A stretch of DNA of 64,000 bases from Paracoccus aminovorans. GTDB taxonomy: Bacteria; Pseudomonadota; Alphaproteobacteria; Rhodobacterales; Rhodobacteraceae. The stretch spans positions 2,619,001-2,683,000 of the forward strand of contig NZ_LN832559.1 in assembly GCF_900005615.1 (NCBI RefSeq), written 5' to 3'. This document shows positions 37,101-46,557 of the stretch, piece by piece. The notes under the pieces are model-generated. The model ran no database searches, was not told the origin of the DNA, and saw nothing but the letters and a program-made list of their open reading frames with translations. A program made the position numbers and the translations under genes. Within the stretch, counting starts at the first letter, position 1, and each line of letters begins with the position of its first letter.

Positions 37101-37798
37101 GGCGCGGTATTGTCCACATAGGTGGCTTTCCCGACCGCCAGTTCCTCCAGGTCGAAGAGCCCGGCCAGCATCTTGGCGGTGATGCTGTCGGCGGTGGTGT
37201 ATTTGAACCGTTCCACGATCTTGGGATGGTTCTTCAACGCCATGAACCCCTTGCTGCCGATCACCATGCGGTTCGGCTCGATCCCGCAGGTGGTGCGCAC
37301 CTGATCCTTGGCGGCTTCCACGTCGCCAACCGGATCGCTGTCGTCGCTATCCCAGCGGTCGCCGCCGGTCAGCGCAAGCCGGTTCGCAGGGGTGTAGCTG
37401 GCCGGGTCCGAGGCAAGCTCCGCCTGCTCGATTTCCAGCGTCAGGGTCAGCGTGTCCATGGCGGTATTGACCGCGCGCTTGCCCAGGTCGATCCCCGGAA
37501 CCTCCGCTTCCTCGGCATGTTCACGCGGAACCGGCACATCCAGCGAATACTGGTCGAGGCTGTAAGGCCGGCCCTCATAGCCCAACTGAATGTTCATGGC
37601 GTCCGCGCCCGGCGCGCGGCGGGCCTTGTAGTTGAAGAAGCTCTCGCGTCCGAACTCGATCACGTTGCCACCGCGCTGGGGCACGTCGATGCGGGGGAAG
37701 AGGATATGCCCGACGCGCTGCGCGTGGCGATAACCCTGCGCGATGCCCGACAGAACCGGGTCGATCACGCGGGCGGTGCGGCTGTTCAATCCACTCAT
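37043..37798 (-). pseudogene. phage major capsid protein, 3'-truncated and fused to transposase tail
   Basis: The first 233 or so residues look like a major head protein: VIDPVLSGIAQGYRHAQRVG, LFPRIDVPQRGGNVIEFG, CGIEPNRMVIGSKGFMALKN. After YVDNTAP the frame runs, without a stop, into the IS remnant and ends with the transposase's own carboxy terminus (AILNRYTALGTPVTEAVG) and stop codon. The natural capsid carboxy terminus is missing, so the product is unlikely to assemble. ATG 37798 matches the family start. Confidence 0.82.
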
Positions 37799-37923
37799 GT
37801 TGCCTGTTTTCCTTGGATGCTGATTTCCGGGCCGTGGAGCGGCCCGGAGACGTTCGGGGCTGTCCAGGGGTGCCAAATGAGGGGGAAGCCCTGTTAACCC
37901 CCTGTTAGGATCGCGCTCCGGGC

Positions 37924-38403
37924 CTATTGAGCCGCAAGTTGGCGGGGAGATGTGTCGGAGATGAAGGCGGCAAGCTTCTGGCACCCCACTCCGAAACGTG
38001 TGGCAAGCTCGTGGCCATTCAGACCGGCTCGCGAGCGATGCCGGCGAACCATACGTTCCGAAATGCCGAGAATTCGGGCCACCTCTTGGTTGTTCTTGCC
38101 CTCGGTGATGAGGGCAAGAACGGCGTCACGCCTCCCGGTATTGGCTGAACCATTCGGGATGTAGAAGGACTCGCCCGGCATGATGGCGACCAGCTCCTCC
38201 GCGTCGAGCCGCCCAAGATTGCGAACAAGGGGGTGCTCGTCGGTCAGCGCCTTGATGCGCGTCGGAATCTTGATGGAGGTTCCGCCCATGGTGGCGACCA
38301 TCTTGTCGCGGAGGCCCGCGCCCAGCATGTCGGCGATGTAAGCCATCGCGCCTTCCGGGCAGTTGCTTTGGTATTCTTCCATCCTGACGGCTTTGCTGTT
38401 CAT
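37924..38403 (-). CDS. Mor/C-family phage transcription activator
   Basis: A 159-residue protein resembling Mu Mor (middle operon activator). The diagnostic region is MPGESFYIPNGSANTGRRDA followed by a helix-turn-helix (NNQEVARILGISERMVRRHR). The amino-terminal MEEYQSNCPEGAMAYIADML fits the dimerisation domain. It is longer than Mor by about 30 carboxy-terminal residues (GCQKLAAFISDTSPRQ). GAGG precedes the ATG. Two palindromes lie upstream. It is now only 125 bases from the capsid gene, so most intervening phage genes are lost. Confidence 0.75.
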   Translation of the reverse strand: MNSKAVRMEEYQSNCPEGAMAYIADMLGAGLRDKMVATMGGTSIKIPTRIKALTDEHPLVRNLGRLDAEELVAIMPGESFYIPNGSANTGRRDAVLALITEGKNNQEVARILGISERMVRRHRSRAGLNGHELATRFGVGCQKLAAFISDTSPRQLAAQ

Positions 38404-38439
38404 GCCAATCCTCGCCTTCCTTGGTCTTCGCGCCCGTCA

Positions 38440-38487
38440 ACCGGACTACAGTCCGGTCTGGTGGCGGTAGCCCGGACGCATGTCCGG
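38440..38487. promoter_or_regulatory. two palindromes upstream of the Mor-like gene
   Basis: ACCGGACT-AC-AGTCCGGT (38440-38457) and CCGGAC-GCAT-GTCCGG (38472-38487) are perfect inverted repeats sharing the core CCGGAC/GTCCGG, 37-84 bases before the start codon. Candidate operators for a phage repressor or for the Mor-like protein itself. Confidence 0.5.
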
Positions 38488-38651
38488 CCGAGGTTGGAAC
38501 GGACTTCCGGCTAAGGGGGTGTCCTGCGCGAAGGGCTCCTCCCGCGCGCGGATCGGGGGATGGCGGGCGGTATCGCGCCTGCCCGCCGTCTCCCCCTCGG
38601 GGCTGGCAGATCGTCGCCCGCGTCGCCTGTCGCTGGCGACAGAAGACGCCA

Positions 38652-38924
38652 AGGGCGGCTGGCGGGTTCGACACGGTCACCCACGAATGACCGAGGAACT
38701 GAAAGAGGCCGGTGTCGATGTGGGGCACCGGCGCGTCGGTCGCCTGATGCGCGAAAACGGGATCGCCGTTGAAAGAACGCGCAAGTTCAAGGCGACCACA
38801 GACAGCGATCATACATTCAACATCGCCCCGAACCTGCTAGACCGCGACTTCCGTGCGGCCGGGCCGAACCAGAAATGGGCAGGTGACATTAGCTACATCT
38901 GGACCCGCGAGGGGTGGCTGTATC
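38652..38924 (+). pseudogene. IS3-family transposase OrfB fragment
   Basis: About 90 residues of an IS3-type integrase-like transposase (GHPRMTEELKEAGV, RRVGRLMRENGIAVERTRKF, DSDHTFNIAPNLL, DISYIWTREGWLY), without amino terminus and without the DDE core after the first Asp. It is cut off at GWLY, where the IS66 end begins. Confidence 0.85.
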
Positions 38925-39023
38925 GTATGCGGCGGCTGCGCCCCATTGATTTCAGGCTTGCGCCGCGGGGTGCCGGACAGAGCTGATGCCCGTTCGTAGC
39001 TCAGAAAGGAGTCCTTTATGAGC

Positions 39024-40144
39024 TCATCCCGGCTGGTTTCGCCGCCTGGGCATATGGGCGTCGATGTCTTTTTCCCGGTGGCCGTTGGCCAGGCGCGTGA
39101 AGAGATCGCGCAGGTAGGCATAGGGCTCGACGCCATTCATCTTGCATGTGCCGATGAGGCTGGCGAAGCGAGCCCAGTTGCGTCCGCCCTCGTCATGGCC
39201 GGCGAACAATGCGTTGCGGCGGTTCATGGCCGGCTTCGGATGGCATTCTCGACCAAGTTGGAGTCGATGTCGACGCGGCCGTCATCAAGGAACAGCCGGA
39301 AGCCGTCCTGGCGCTTCAGCATATAGGCCATGGCCTCACCAAGGTCGGATTTTCGCGAGACCCGGGCAGCCTGCGCCTTCAGCCAGGTAAAGAACGCGTC
39401 GACTAGGGGGCGGGACAGTTCCTGCCGGACGGCCCGTCGATGTTCCGGATCGCTTCCGCGGATGGCATCCTCGACCTTGTAGAGTGCAGCAATGCGCAGG
39501 AGCGCCTCATCGATGATCGGTGAGCCTTTCTTCGGCTTGGCCTTGATCAGCTTGCGCCGACCGTGCGCCCAACAAAAGGCCAACCGCAAGGGAGCGCCGC
39601 CGGTGCGTTTTGGCGTGGCGAGATGGGTATAGGCACCATAGGCATCAACCTGGATCGTGCCATCGAAGCCAGCAAGGATTTCAGCGGCATATTCGCCCTT
39701 ACGCCCGGGCCGGTAGTGGAATACCACGCCGGGCGGAGCGGTGCCGCCCCAACCCCGGTCGTCCCGTAAAACGGCCCAGAGGTAGCCGGTTTTCGTCGTG
39801 CCACGCCCTGGATCGAGCACCGGGGCGGTGGTTTCATCGACATAGAGCCGCGTGCTTTCCGCCATCAGCCGCCTGGCCATGTGGTCGACCACGGGCGCGA
39901 TCAGGGCACCGGTCCGGCCCATCCAGTCGGCCAGCACCGAGCGCTCGATCGGCAGCCCGTGCCGCGCCATCACCACGGCCTGCCGGTTCAGCGGCATATG
40001 CTCGGAATGCTTGGAAACGGCGATCTGCGCCAGCAGTGCCTCGGTCGGCCAACTGCCCTCCAGAAGATGCGCGGGTGCCTTGGCCTGCACCACACCGGCT
40101 CGCCCCTTGGGGCAGGCATAACGGGGGCGCACTGTGGCGATCAA
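39024..40144 (-). pseudogene. IS66 transposase (TnpC), N-terminally deleted and frameshifted
   Basis: Recognisable IS66 transposase from RPRYACPKGRAGVV through LYVDETTAPVLDPG, FCWAHGRRKLIKA and DSNLVENAIR, then a frameshift near 39226-39240 shifts the carboxy terminus (RRNALFAGHDEGG, KMNGVEPYAYLRDL) into another frame. The normal amino-terminal third (zinc-binding region) is missing; the open part begins directly at the end of tnpB. Not functional. Confidence 0.85.
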
Positions 40145-40412
40145 CCGTCCGCCGCCAGTCCAGACCCTCGAACAGAGCTTCCGCCTGCGCCCGCGACAGC
40201 CGCATCACCCCGTCCTGGACCTTGGGCCAGGCGAAGCTGCCGTGTTCCAGAACCTTGTAGGTCAGCACCATTCCGGTGCCGTCCCAGACCAGGATCTTCA
40301 ACCTGTCCCCGCGTTTCGACCGGAAGATCACCGTCACCCCGGAATGCGGGTCGAGCTTCAACTCTGTCTGAACCATCAGCGCAAGGGCCTGGTGCCCGCA
40401 GCGGAAGTCCAC
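40143..40412 (-). pseudogene. IS66 accessory protein TnpB, fused end
   Basis: About 90 residues of IS66 Orf2: VDFRCGHQALALMVQTEL, VTVIFRSKRGDRLKILVWDG, SRAQAEALFEGLDWRR. The normal carboxy terminus is replaced by readthrough into tnpC DNA in a different frame, marking the deletion joint at about 40140. GTG 40412 is only a nominal start; the family usually extends about 15 residues further upstream. Confidence 0.8.
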
Positions 40413-40516
40413 CGGCTTCGTCTCGGTCAGAAGCCGGGCATTTCCGGCCGATTCCAGGTGAATTTCCTGGTTTCCGGCGCGGAATGTGCCGTCACGCGGA
40501 CTTTTTCAGCAGCCTG

Positions 40517-41980
40517 TCAATTGTTCGCGCCCCCCTCGACCGGCTCCGCCGGCACCGCGCTCTCGGGCGTGGCGCCTTCCGGGGCCGTTCCCTCGGTCGG
40601 GACGGCCAGCCGGTTGTCGTCCCATTCGCCCGAGGCCACCTCGCCCGTCGCATAGCGCATCACCCCCGCGCCCTGCCGCTTGCCGTCGCTGAAATGCCCG
40701 GTATAGACGTCGCCGTTGGCATAGGTGGCCACGCCCTCGCCGTCGATCTCGCCTTCCTTCCAGCTGCCCTCGTAGCGGAAGCCGTCCGGCGCGATCAGCC
40801 GGCCCTTGCCGTGGCGCAACCCGTCCACGAAGGAGCCGTCGTAGGTCGTGCCGTCGGGATAGGTCGCCTGCCCCTGGCCGTGGCGCTGCCCGTCGCGCCA
40901 GGCGCCGTTGTAAACATAGCCGTCCGGATAGGTCATCCGGCCCTGCCCCTCGTTGCGGCCGCGCTTGAAACCGCCTTCGTAGACCAGGCCGTTGGCGTAT
41001 TTCGCCACGCCCTGACCCTCGATCACGCCCGCGATCCAGGTGCCGTCGTAGGTGGCGCCGTCCGGATAGGTGATCAGCCCGCGCCCGTCCGGCATGTCGG
41101 CTTTCAGCGCGCCCTCGTAGACCGAGCCGTCGGGATAGGTGATGCGGCCCAGCCCCTCCATCCGGCCCTCGACCCAGTCGCCGGAATAGACATAGCCGTC
41201 GGTGCCGGTGAAGGTGCCCACGCCCCAGCGCTTGTCGGCGCGGAAGTCGCCCTCGTAACGGTCGCCGTTGGCGAATTTGGCGATGCCCTTGCCCTCGCGC
41301 TTGCCATTGGCGAAGCGGCCCTCGTAGCTGTCGCCCGAGGGCTGGACCAGCTTGCCCTGCCCCGCCATCTGACCGGCCGACCAGCCGCCCTCGTAGGACA
41401 GCCCGTCCGGCATGGTAAGCTTGCCCTGACCCGAGCGCTGGTTGGCCTTCATCTCGCCTTCATAGGCCGCGCCGTCGGGATAGGTGATCTTGCCGAAGCC
41501 CTCTTTCACGCCGGCCTTCCAGTCGCCATGGTAGCGATAGCCGTTGGGTTGCGTCAGCACCCCCTTGCCGTCGTGCAGCGCGTTCAGGAAGCCGCCCTCA
41601 TAGACCGAGCCGTTGGCGTAATGCGCCACGCCCTGGCCGGTGATCTGGCCGTCCAGCCAGTCGCCCTCGTAGGTGCCGCCGTCCTCGTAGGTGATCTTGC
41701 CCTTGCCATGCGGCTTGCCGCGGGCGAAGGCGCCTTCATAGACCGAGCCGTTGGGGAACCTGGCCTCGCCCTGACCGCGGATCTCGCCCTCGACCCAGTC
41801 GCCGGTATATTCATAGCCCGAGGGCAGCGTGTAGGTGCCGCGCCCATGCTGCTTGCCGTTGCGAAAGGTGCCCTCATAGACGCCGCCGTCGTCATATTGC
41901 TTGGTGATGACGGATTGCGCGCCGGCCGTGCCGCTGCCGGCCAATATCATCGCGCATGCGACAAGGGCTGCTGCCTTCAT
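40517..41980 (-). CDS. secreted MORN-repeat protein
   Basis: A 487-residue protein with a signal peptide (ending GTAGAQ at about residue 22) followed by 19 tandem 23-residue MORN repeats (pattern YPDG-x-YEG-x-W/F-x2-G-x3-GxG) from about residue 28 to 465, and a Pro/Glu/Ala-rich tail. MORN repeats form elongated beta-hairpin stacks and bind lipids or proteins. AGG lies ahead of ATG 41980. The gene is intact although its stop sits only about 12 bases from IS66-derived sequence. No specific role can be assigned. Confidence 0.88.
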   Translation of the reverse strand: MKAAALVACAMILAGSGTAGAQSVITKQYDDGGVYEGTFRNGKQHGRGTYTLPSGYEYTGDWVEGEIRGQGEARFPNGSVYEGAFARGKPHGKGKITYEDGGTYEGDWLDGQITGQGVAHYANGSVYEGGFLNALHDGKGVLTQPNGYRYHGDWKAGVKEGFGKITYPDGAAYEGEMKANQRSGQGKLTMPDGLSYEGGWSAGQMAGQGKLVQPSGDSYEGRFANGKREGKGIAKFANGDRYEGDFRADKRWGVGTFTGTDGYVYSGDWVEGRMEGLGRITYPDGSVYEGALKADMPDGRGLITYPDGATYDGTWIAGVIEGQGVAKYANGLVYEGGFKRGRNEGQGRMTYPDGYVYNGAWRDGQRHGQGQATYPDGTTYDGSFVDGLRHGKGRLIAPDGFRYEGSWKEGEIDGEGVATYANGDVYTGHFSDGKRQGAGVMRYATGEVASGEWDDNRLAVPTEGTAPEGATPESAVPAEPVEGGANN

Positions 41981-42110
41981 GGGCCTGCCTCCGGCTGTTC
42001 GTTCTTTCGGCAGGGGTTTACCGCATGGGCGCCGCCGGCGCAAAGCCCGACTTTTCCTTTGCCGCAGGCTGACCTATCAACAACGGCAAGACCCGGGCAA
42101 AGGAAGCGCC

Positions 42111-43781
42111 ATGACCGACACGTTCCGCATCACTCTCGGACAGCTGAACCCGACCGTGGGCGACCTGCCCGGCAATGCCGCCCAGGCGCGCGAGGCATGG
42201 GCGAAGGCGCGCGAGGCCGGCGCGAACCTGCTGGCCCTGCCCGAGATGTTCATCACCGGCTACCAGACCCAGGACCTGGTGCTGAAGGCGGGCTTCACCC
42301 GCGACGCCATGGCCGCGATCGAGGCGTTGGCGCGGGACTGCGCCGACGGTCCCGCCATCGGCATCGGCGGCCCCCATGCCGAGGGCGACCGACTCTACAA
42401 CGCCTATTGGATCCTCCGCGGCGGCAAGGTGGTGGCCCGGGTGCTCAAGCACGAATTGCCGCACAAGCAGCTGTTCGACGAGTGGCGGCTGTTCAACGTC
42501 GGGCCGATCTCGGGTCCCTACAGCCTGGACGGGCTGCGGATCGGCAGCCCGATCTGTGAGGACGCCTGGTGGCCCGAGGTGGCCGAGACCCTGGCCGAGA
42601 CCGGGGCCGAGATCATGCTGGTCCCGAACGGCAGCCCCTATCATCGGGGCAAGCTGGACCTGCGCATGGGCCATATGGTGGCCCGCGTGGTCGAAACCGG
42701 CCTGCCGCTGATCTATCTGAACTCGGTCGGCGGGCAGGACGACCAGATCTATGACGGCGGCAGCTTCGTGCTGAATCCGGGCGAGGACGGCGGCGCGGTC
42801 AAGGTGATGCAGCTGGCCCCCTTCGACGAGATGCTGGTGCATGTCGATTTCACCCGCACCCCGCAGGGCTGGCGCGCGGTGCCTGGCCGGATGGACCACC
42901 AGCCCGACGAATGGGAACAGGATTATCGCGCCATGATGCTGGGGCTGCGCGACTACATGCGCAAGTCCGGGTTCCGCAAGGTGGTGCTGGGCCTGTCGGG
43001 CGGCATCGACTCGGCGCTGGTCGCCACCATCGCCGCCGACGCCGTCGGGCCCGAGAACGTGCGCTGCGTCATGCTGCCCAGCGAATACACCTCGCAGGCC
43101 AGCCTGGACGACGCCGCCGATTGCGCGGCCCGGCTGGGCACGCGGCTGGATACCGTGCATATCGAGGGCGCCCGCGACGCCGTCGGTGCGGCGCTGGCGC
43201 ATCTGATGGCCGGCACCCAGCCCGACATCACCGAGGAAAACATCCAGTCCCGGCTGCGCGGCGTGATGCTGATGGCGCTGTCGAACAAGTTCGGCGAACT
43301 GCTGCTGACCACCGGCAACAAGTCCGAGGTCGCGGTGGGCTATGCCACGATCTACGGCGACATGGCCGGCGGCTACAACCCGATCAAGGACCTTTACAAG
43401 ACCCGCGTCTTCGAGACCTGCCGCTGGCGCAACCGCAACCATCGCGACTGGATGCTGGGCCGCGCGGGCGCGGTGATCCCGCCGCAGATCATCTCGAAAC
43501 CGCCCTCGGCCGAGCTGCGCCCGGACCAGAAGGACCAGGACAGCCTGCCGCCCTATGAGGTGCTGGACGCGATCCTGGAAGGGCTGGTGGAAAAGGACCT
43601 GGCGCTGCAGGACCTGGTCGCCCAAGGCTTTGATCCCGAGACGGTCAGGAAGGTCGAATCCCTGCTCTATGGCAGCGAGTGGAAGCGTTACCAGGCAGCG
43701 CCGGGACCGCGCATCTCGACCAAGGCCTTCTGGCTGGACCGGCGCTATCCGCTGGTGAACCGCTGGCGCGACCGGATCTGA
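42111..43781 (+). CDS. nadE: glutamine-dependent NAD+ synthetase
   Basis: Converts deamido-NAD to NAD with glutamine as nitrogen donor. The 556-residue protein joins an amino-terminal nitrilase-type glutaminase domain (Glu in LPEMFITGY, Lys in LKHELPHKQ, Cys in GSPICEDAWWPE) to a carboxy-terminal synthetase with the PP-loop LGLSGGIDSALV and the TTGNKSEVAVGY and GDMAGGYNPIKDLYKT segments. ATG 42111 follows AAGGAAG. pncB and pncA, acting in the same pathway, lie about 1.5 kb downstream on the other strand. Confidence 0.96.
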   Translation: MTDTFRITLGQLNPTVGDLPGNAAQAREAWAKAREAGANLLALPEMFITGYQTQDLVLKAGFTRDAMAAIEALARDCADGPAIGIGGPHAEGDRLYNAYWILRGGKVVARVLKHELPHKQLFDEWRLFNVGPISGPYSLDGLRIGSPICEDAWWPEVAETLAETGAEIMLVPNGSPYHRGKLDLRMGHMVARVVETGLPLIYLNSVGGQDDQIYDGGSFVLNPGEDGGAVKVMQLAPFDEMLVHVDFTRTPQGWRAVPGRMDHQPDEWEQDYRAMMLGLRDYMRKSGFRKVVLGLSGGIDSALVATIAADAVGPENVRCVMLPSEYTSQASLDDAADCAARLGTRLDTVHIEGARDAVGAALAHLMAGTQPDITEENIQSRLRGVMLMALSNKFGELLLTTGNKSEVAVGYATIYGDMAGGYNPIKDLYKTRVFETCRWRNRNHRDWMLGRAGAVIPPQIISKPPSAELRPDQKDQDSLPPYEVLDAILEGLVEKDLALQDLVAQGFDPETVRKVESLLYGSEWKRYQAAPGPRISTKAFWLDRRYPLVNRWRDRI

Positions 43782-44063
43782 CAGCGGTTGACGCCACGTC
43801 ACCCCGGCGGCGCAACCGGCATAGGCAATCGCCAAATCAAGACAAGCCGTTGATATGGTTTGAATCTACAATCGGGATCGCTGCAAACTTGGCGATTTCG
43901 ACAGGTTCTTAAACTTCGCGATATTCCTTAGCTATGCGGTTGGACCGGGGGTGCGTATTCTCCGGGCAATCCACCATGCGCCGCGTTCCGGTGCTGTCTG
44001 GTGGGATGGTTGATTGGTCACCGATACCTCTTCGGAGGGTCTGTTAATGATGAGGGTCTGCTT

Positions 44064-45194
44064 ATGCTGACAACGACGATTCGCGTCATCTATCTTGGTC
44101 AACACTGCGATCTGGACCCCGACGAGCGGCACCTGGGCGCCGAACGCGCCCATGAGCTTGTCGGTTCGTCCTTCGGCAGCGCCGACGCCCCGCTGGCGCG
44201 CGACATCAACAGCATCACCCTGATGGACGGCAATGCCGACGGCAGGATTTCCTTCGACAACCGCTACGGCTCGCCCTCGGACGAATACGGCCTGCATGAC
44301 GGCGCCCGCCACTATGCGGATTCGGGGATCATGTATCGCGGCACGGTGACCTATATGGACGGCAGCTGCGCCACCGACGTGACGCTGCGCGTGTTGCAGG
44401 ACACCGACGGCAACCTGGTGCTGCTGCCGCCGCCCACCTCGGCCTCGCAATCCGAAATCGACGCGGTCACCACCAAGCCGATCCAGTCGATCACCCTGAC
44501 CGACTATGTGCGCAGCGACTTCGGCGGGCTCGACACCTCGCGCTACGGGCTCGAGGCGCCGGCCTTCGTCTGCTTCCGCAACGGCACGCTGATCCTGACC
44601 ACGCGCGGCAATGTCCCGGTCGAGGACCTGCGCCCGGGCGACATGGTCGTCACCCGCGACCACGGCCCGCAGCCGCTGCGCTGGATCGGCTCGAAACAGG
44701 TGACCTCGGACCTGCTGCAGCTGTTCCACAAGATGCGGCCGGTGCGGATCCGGGCCGGGGCGCTGGGGGCGGGCCTGCCGGCGCGCGATCTACATGTCTC
44801 GCAGCAGCACCGCGTCCTGGTCGGCTCCAAGATCGCCGAACGCATCTTCGGCGAGCCCGAGGTCCTGGTCGCCGCCAAGCACCTGACCGCGATCGAGGGC
44901 ATCGAGATCGACGACAGCGCCGAGGAGCTGACCTATTTCCACCTGCTCTTCGACCGGCACGAGATCGTCTGCTCGGAAGGCGCGCAGACGGAATCGCTGT
45001 TCACCGGGCCCGAGGCGCTGAAATCGGTTTCTCCCGAGGCGCGGGCCGAAATTCTGGCGCTGTTCCCCGAGTTGCTGTCCGAAACCTGCGCGCAGGAACC
45101 CGCGCGCAGGATCGGTTCCGGCCGCGAGGGGCGGCAGCTCGCGAAGCGCCATTCCGCAAACGGACGCGAGCTGCAAAAGGCGCTGTCGCGCTGA
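44064..45194 (+). CDS. Hint-domain protein (Hedgehog/intein-type)
   Basis: A 376-residue protein with an amino-terminal region of about 160 residues of unknown fold, then a Hint_2 domain: PAFVCFRNGTLILTTRGNVPVEDLRPGD (Cys170 would be the splicing-type nucleophile), LRWIGSKQV, DLHVSQQHRVLV and YFHLLFDRHEIV. Such proteins are abundant in Rhodobacteraceae and may self-cleave. No signal peptide. ATG 44064 follows GAGG; an in-frame upstream ATG at 44001 is less likely. A terminator follows the stop. The 282 bases upstream hold no gene. Confidence 0.82.
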   Translation: MLTTTIRVIYLGQHCDLDPDERHLGAERAHELVGSSFGSADAPLARDINSITLMDGNADGRISFDNRYGSPSDEYGLHDGARHYADSGIMYRGTVTYMDGSCATDVTLRVLQDTDGNLVLLPPPTSASQSEIDAVTTKPIQSITLTDYVRSDFGGLDTSRYGLEAPAFVCFRNGTLILTTRGNVPVEDLRPGDMVVTRDHGPQPLRWIGSKQVTSDLLQLFHKMRPVRIRAGALGAGLPARDLHVSQQHRVLVGSKIAERIFGEPEVLVAAKHLTAIEGIEIDDSAEELTYFHLLFDRHEIVCSEGAQTESLFTGPEALKSVSPEARAEILALFPELLSETCAQEPARRIGSGREGRQLAKRHSANGRELQKALSR

Positions 45195-45200
45195 TACCTC

Positions 45201-45233
45201 AGGCCCCGGACCACCACATGCCGGGGCCTTTTC
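45201..45233. terminator. bidirectional terminator between Hint gene and pncB
   Basis: Perfect nine-base stem AGGCCCCGG/CCGGGGCCT with an 11-base loop, followed by TTTTCCC, between convergent genes. Confidence 0.8.
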
Positions 45234-45246
45234 CCTTTCCGGGCGG

Positions 45247-46557
45247 TCAGACGACCACCGCCCTGCGCTCTTGCTGGCCGACGCCAAAGACCCGCTTGTA
45301 ACGCGCGATCTCGTCCGCCGGGCCGGTGGCCTTTTCCGGGTTGTCGGACAGTTTCACCGTCGGCCGCCCCTCGGCCGCCACCGCCTTGCAGACCAGCGAG
45401 AACGGCGCCAGCCCGTCGCCCGGCACCAGTCCACGGAAATCGTTGGTCAGCAGCGTGCCCCAGCCGAAACTGGGCTTCACCCGGCCGTGGAAGCGCCGGA
45501 ACAATTCGCTGATCTTGTCCACGTCCAGCCCGTCCGAAAAGATGATCAGCTTTTCGCGCGGGTCCTCGCCCCGGTCCTGCCACCAGCGGATCGCGGTTTC
45601 GGCGCCCTCGGCCGGGTCACCGCTGTCGACGCGGATGCCGGTCCAGCCGGCCAGCCAATCCGGGGCGTGTTCCAGAAACCCGTTCGTGCCATAGGTGTCG
45701 GGCAGGATGATGCGCAGCATGCCGTCATGTTCCTCGTGCCAGTCGGCGAGGACGCGATAGGGCGCCTGGCGCAGCTCTTCGTCGCTGTCGGCCAGGGCGG
45801 CATAGACCATGGGCAGTTCGTGGGCATTGGTGCCGATGGCCTCGATGTCGCGACGCATGGCGATCAGGCAGTTCGAGGTGCCGATGAAGCGATCCTCGCC
45901 CAGCCCTTCGTACATCGCCTGCACGCACCAGTCCTGCCACAGGAAACTGTGCCGCCGCCGGGTGCCGAAATCGGCGATGCGCAGGTCGGGGCCGAGCTTG
46001 CGCAGCTCTTCGATCTTTTCCCACAGCCGGGCCATGGCGCGGGCATAAAGCACCTGCAGCTCGAACCGGCCCATGTCCTTCAGGACGGCGCGCGAACGCA
46101 GTTCCATGATGATCGCCAGGGCCGGGATCTCCCACAGCATGACCTCGGGCCAGCGGCCCTCGAAGGTCAGCTCGTATTGCCCGTCCCGCTTTTCCAGCTG
46201 ATAGGCCGGCAGGCGCAGGTTCTCCAGGAACTCCATGAAATCGGGGCGGAACATCTGCCGCTTGCCGTAGAAGGTGTTGCCGCGCAGCCAGGTGCTTTCG
46301 CCCCGAGTCAGCGTCAGCCCGCGCACATGGTCCAGCTGCTCGCGCAGCTCGCCCTCGTCGATCAGGTCGGCCAGGCGGATACGGCTGGTGCGGTTGATCA
46401 GGCTGAAGGTGACATTCGTGTCCGGCCGGTTGCGGAACACCGACTGGCACATCAGCAGCTTGTAGAAATCGGTATCGATCAGCGACCGCACGATCGGATC
46501 GATCTTCCACTTGTGGTTATAGACGCGGGTCGCGATATCGACCGTCGGAATCATCAT
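45247..46557 (-). CDS. pncB: nicotinate phosphoribosyltransferase
   Basis: PncB converts nicotinate and PRPP to nicotinate mononucleotide in NAD salvage. The 436-residue protein has [17 protein letters not shown], the [14 protein letters not shown] segment, [20 protein letters not shown] (with the phosphorylated-histidine region nearby) and the ligand loop [16 protein letters not shown]. Its ATG overlaps the pncA stop, so nicotinamide is handed directly from PncA's product to PncB. Confidence 0.95.
   Translation of the reverse strand: MMIPTVDIATRVYNHKWKIDPIVRSLIDTDFYKLLMCQSVFRNRPDTNVTFSLINRTSRIRLADLIDEGELREQLDHVRGLTLTRGESTWLRGNTFYGKRQMFRPDFMEFLENLRLPAYQLEKRDGQYELTFEGRWPEVMLWEIPALAIIMELRSRAVLKDMGRFELQVLYARAMARLWEKIEELRKLGPDLRIADFGTRRRHSFLWQDWCVQAMYEGLGEDRFIGTSNCLIAMRRDIEAIGTNAHELPMVYAALADSDEELRQAPYRVLADWHEEHDGMLRIILPDTYGTNGFLEHAPDWLAGWTGIRVDSGDPAEGAETAIRWWQDRGEDPREKLIIFSDGLDVDKISELFRRFHGRVKPSFGWGTLLTNDFRGLVPGDGLAPFSLVCKAVAAEGRPTVKLSDNPEKATGPADEIARYKRVFGVGQQERRAVVV

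Larger units (their letters stand above)
36017..38490. mobile_element. rearranged Mu-like prophage remnant
   Basis: Contains a phage virion morphogenesis protein (plus strand), a truncated capsid gene and a Mor-type regulator (minus strand), with no integrase, terminase, portal or tail genes. The segment 36017-36988 is flanked by inverted copies of an IS end and has probably been flipped. Limits are approximate: left edge is the IS, right edge lies before the IS3 fragment. Confidence 0.7.
38925..40505 (-). mobile_element. IS66-family element, internally deleted
   Basis: Starts at GTATGCGGCGGCTGCG inside the IS3 fragment and contains a tnpC remnant and a tnpB remnant, both on the minus strand. 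tnpA and the second end are not recognisable; about 170 residues of tnpC are deleted. The right limit is approximate, just before the MORN gene. Confidence 0.75.

Noticed and set aside
43782-44063. Possible FNR box or tRNA in the nadE-Hint intergenic region
   Set aside because: TTGATATGGTTTGAAT lacks the ATCAA half-site, and no cloverleaf or T-loop sequence is present.
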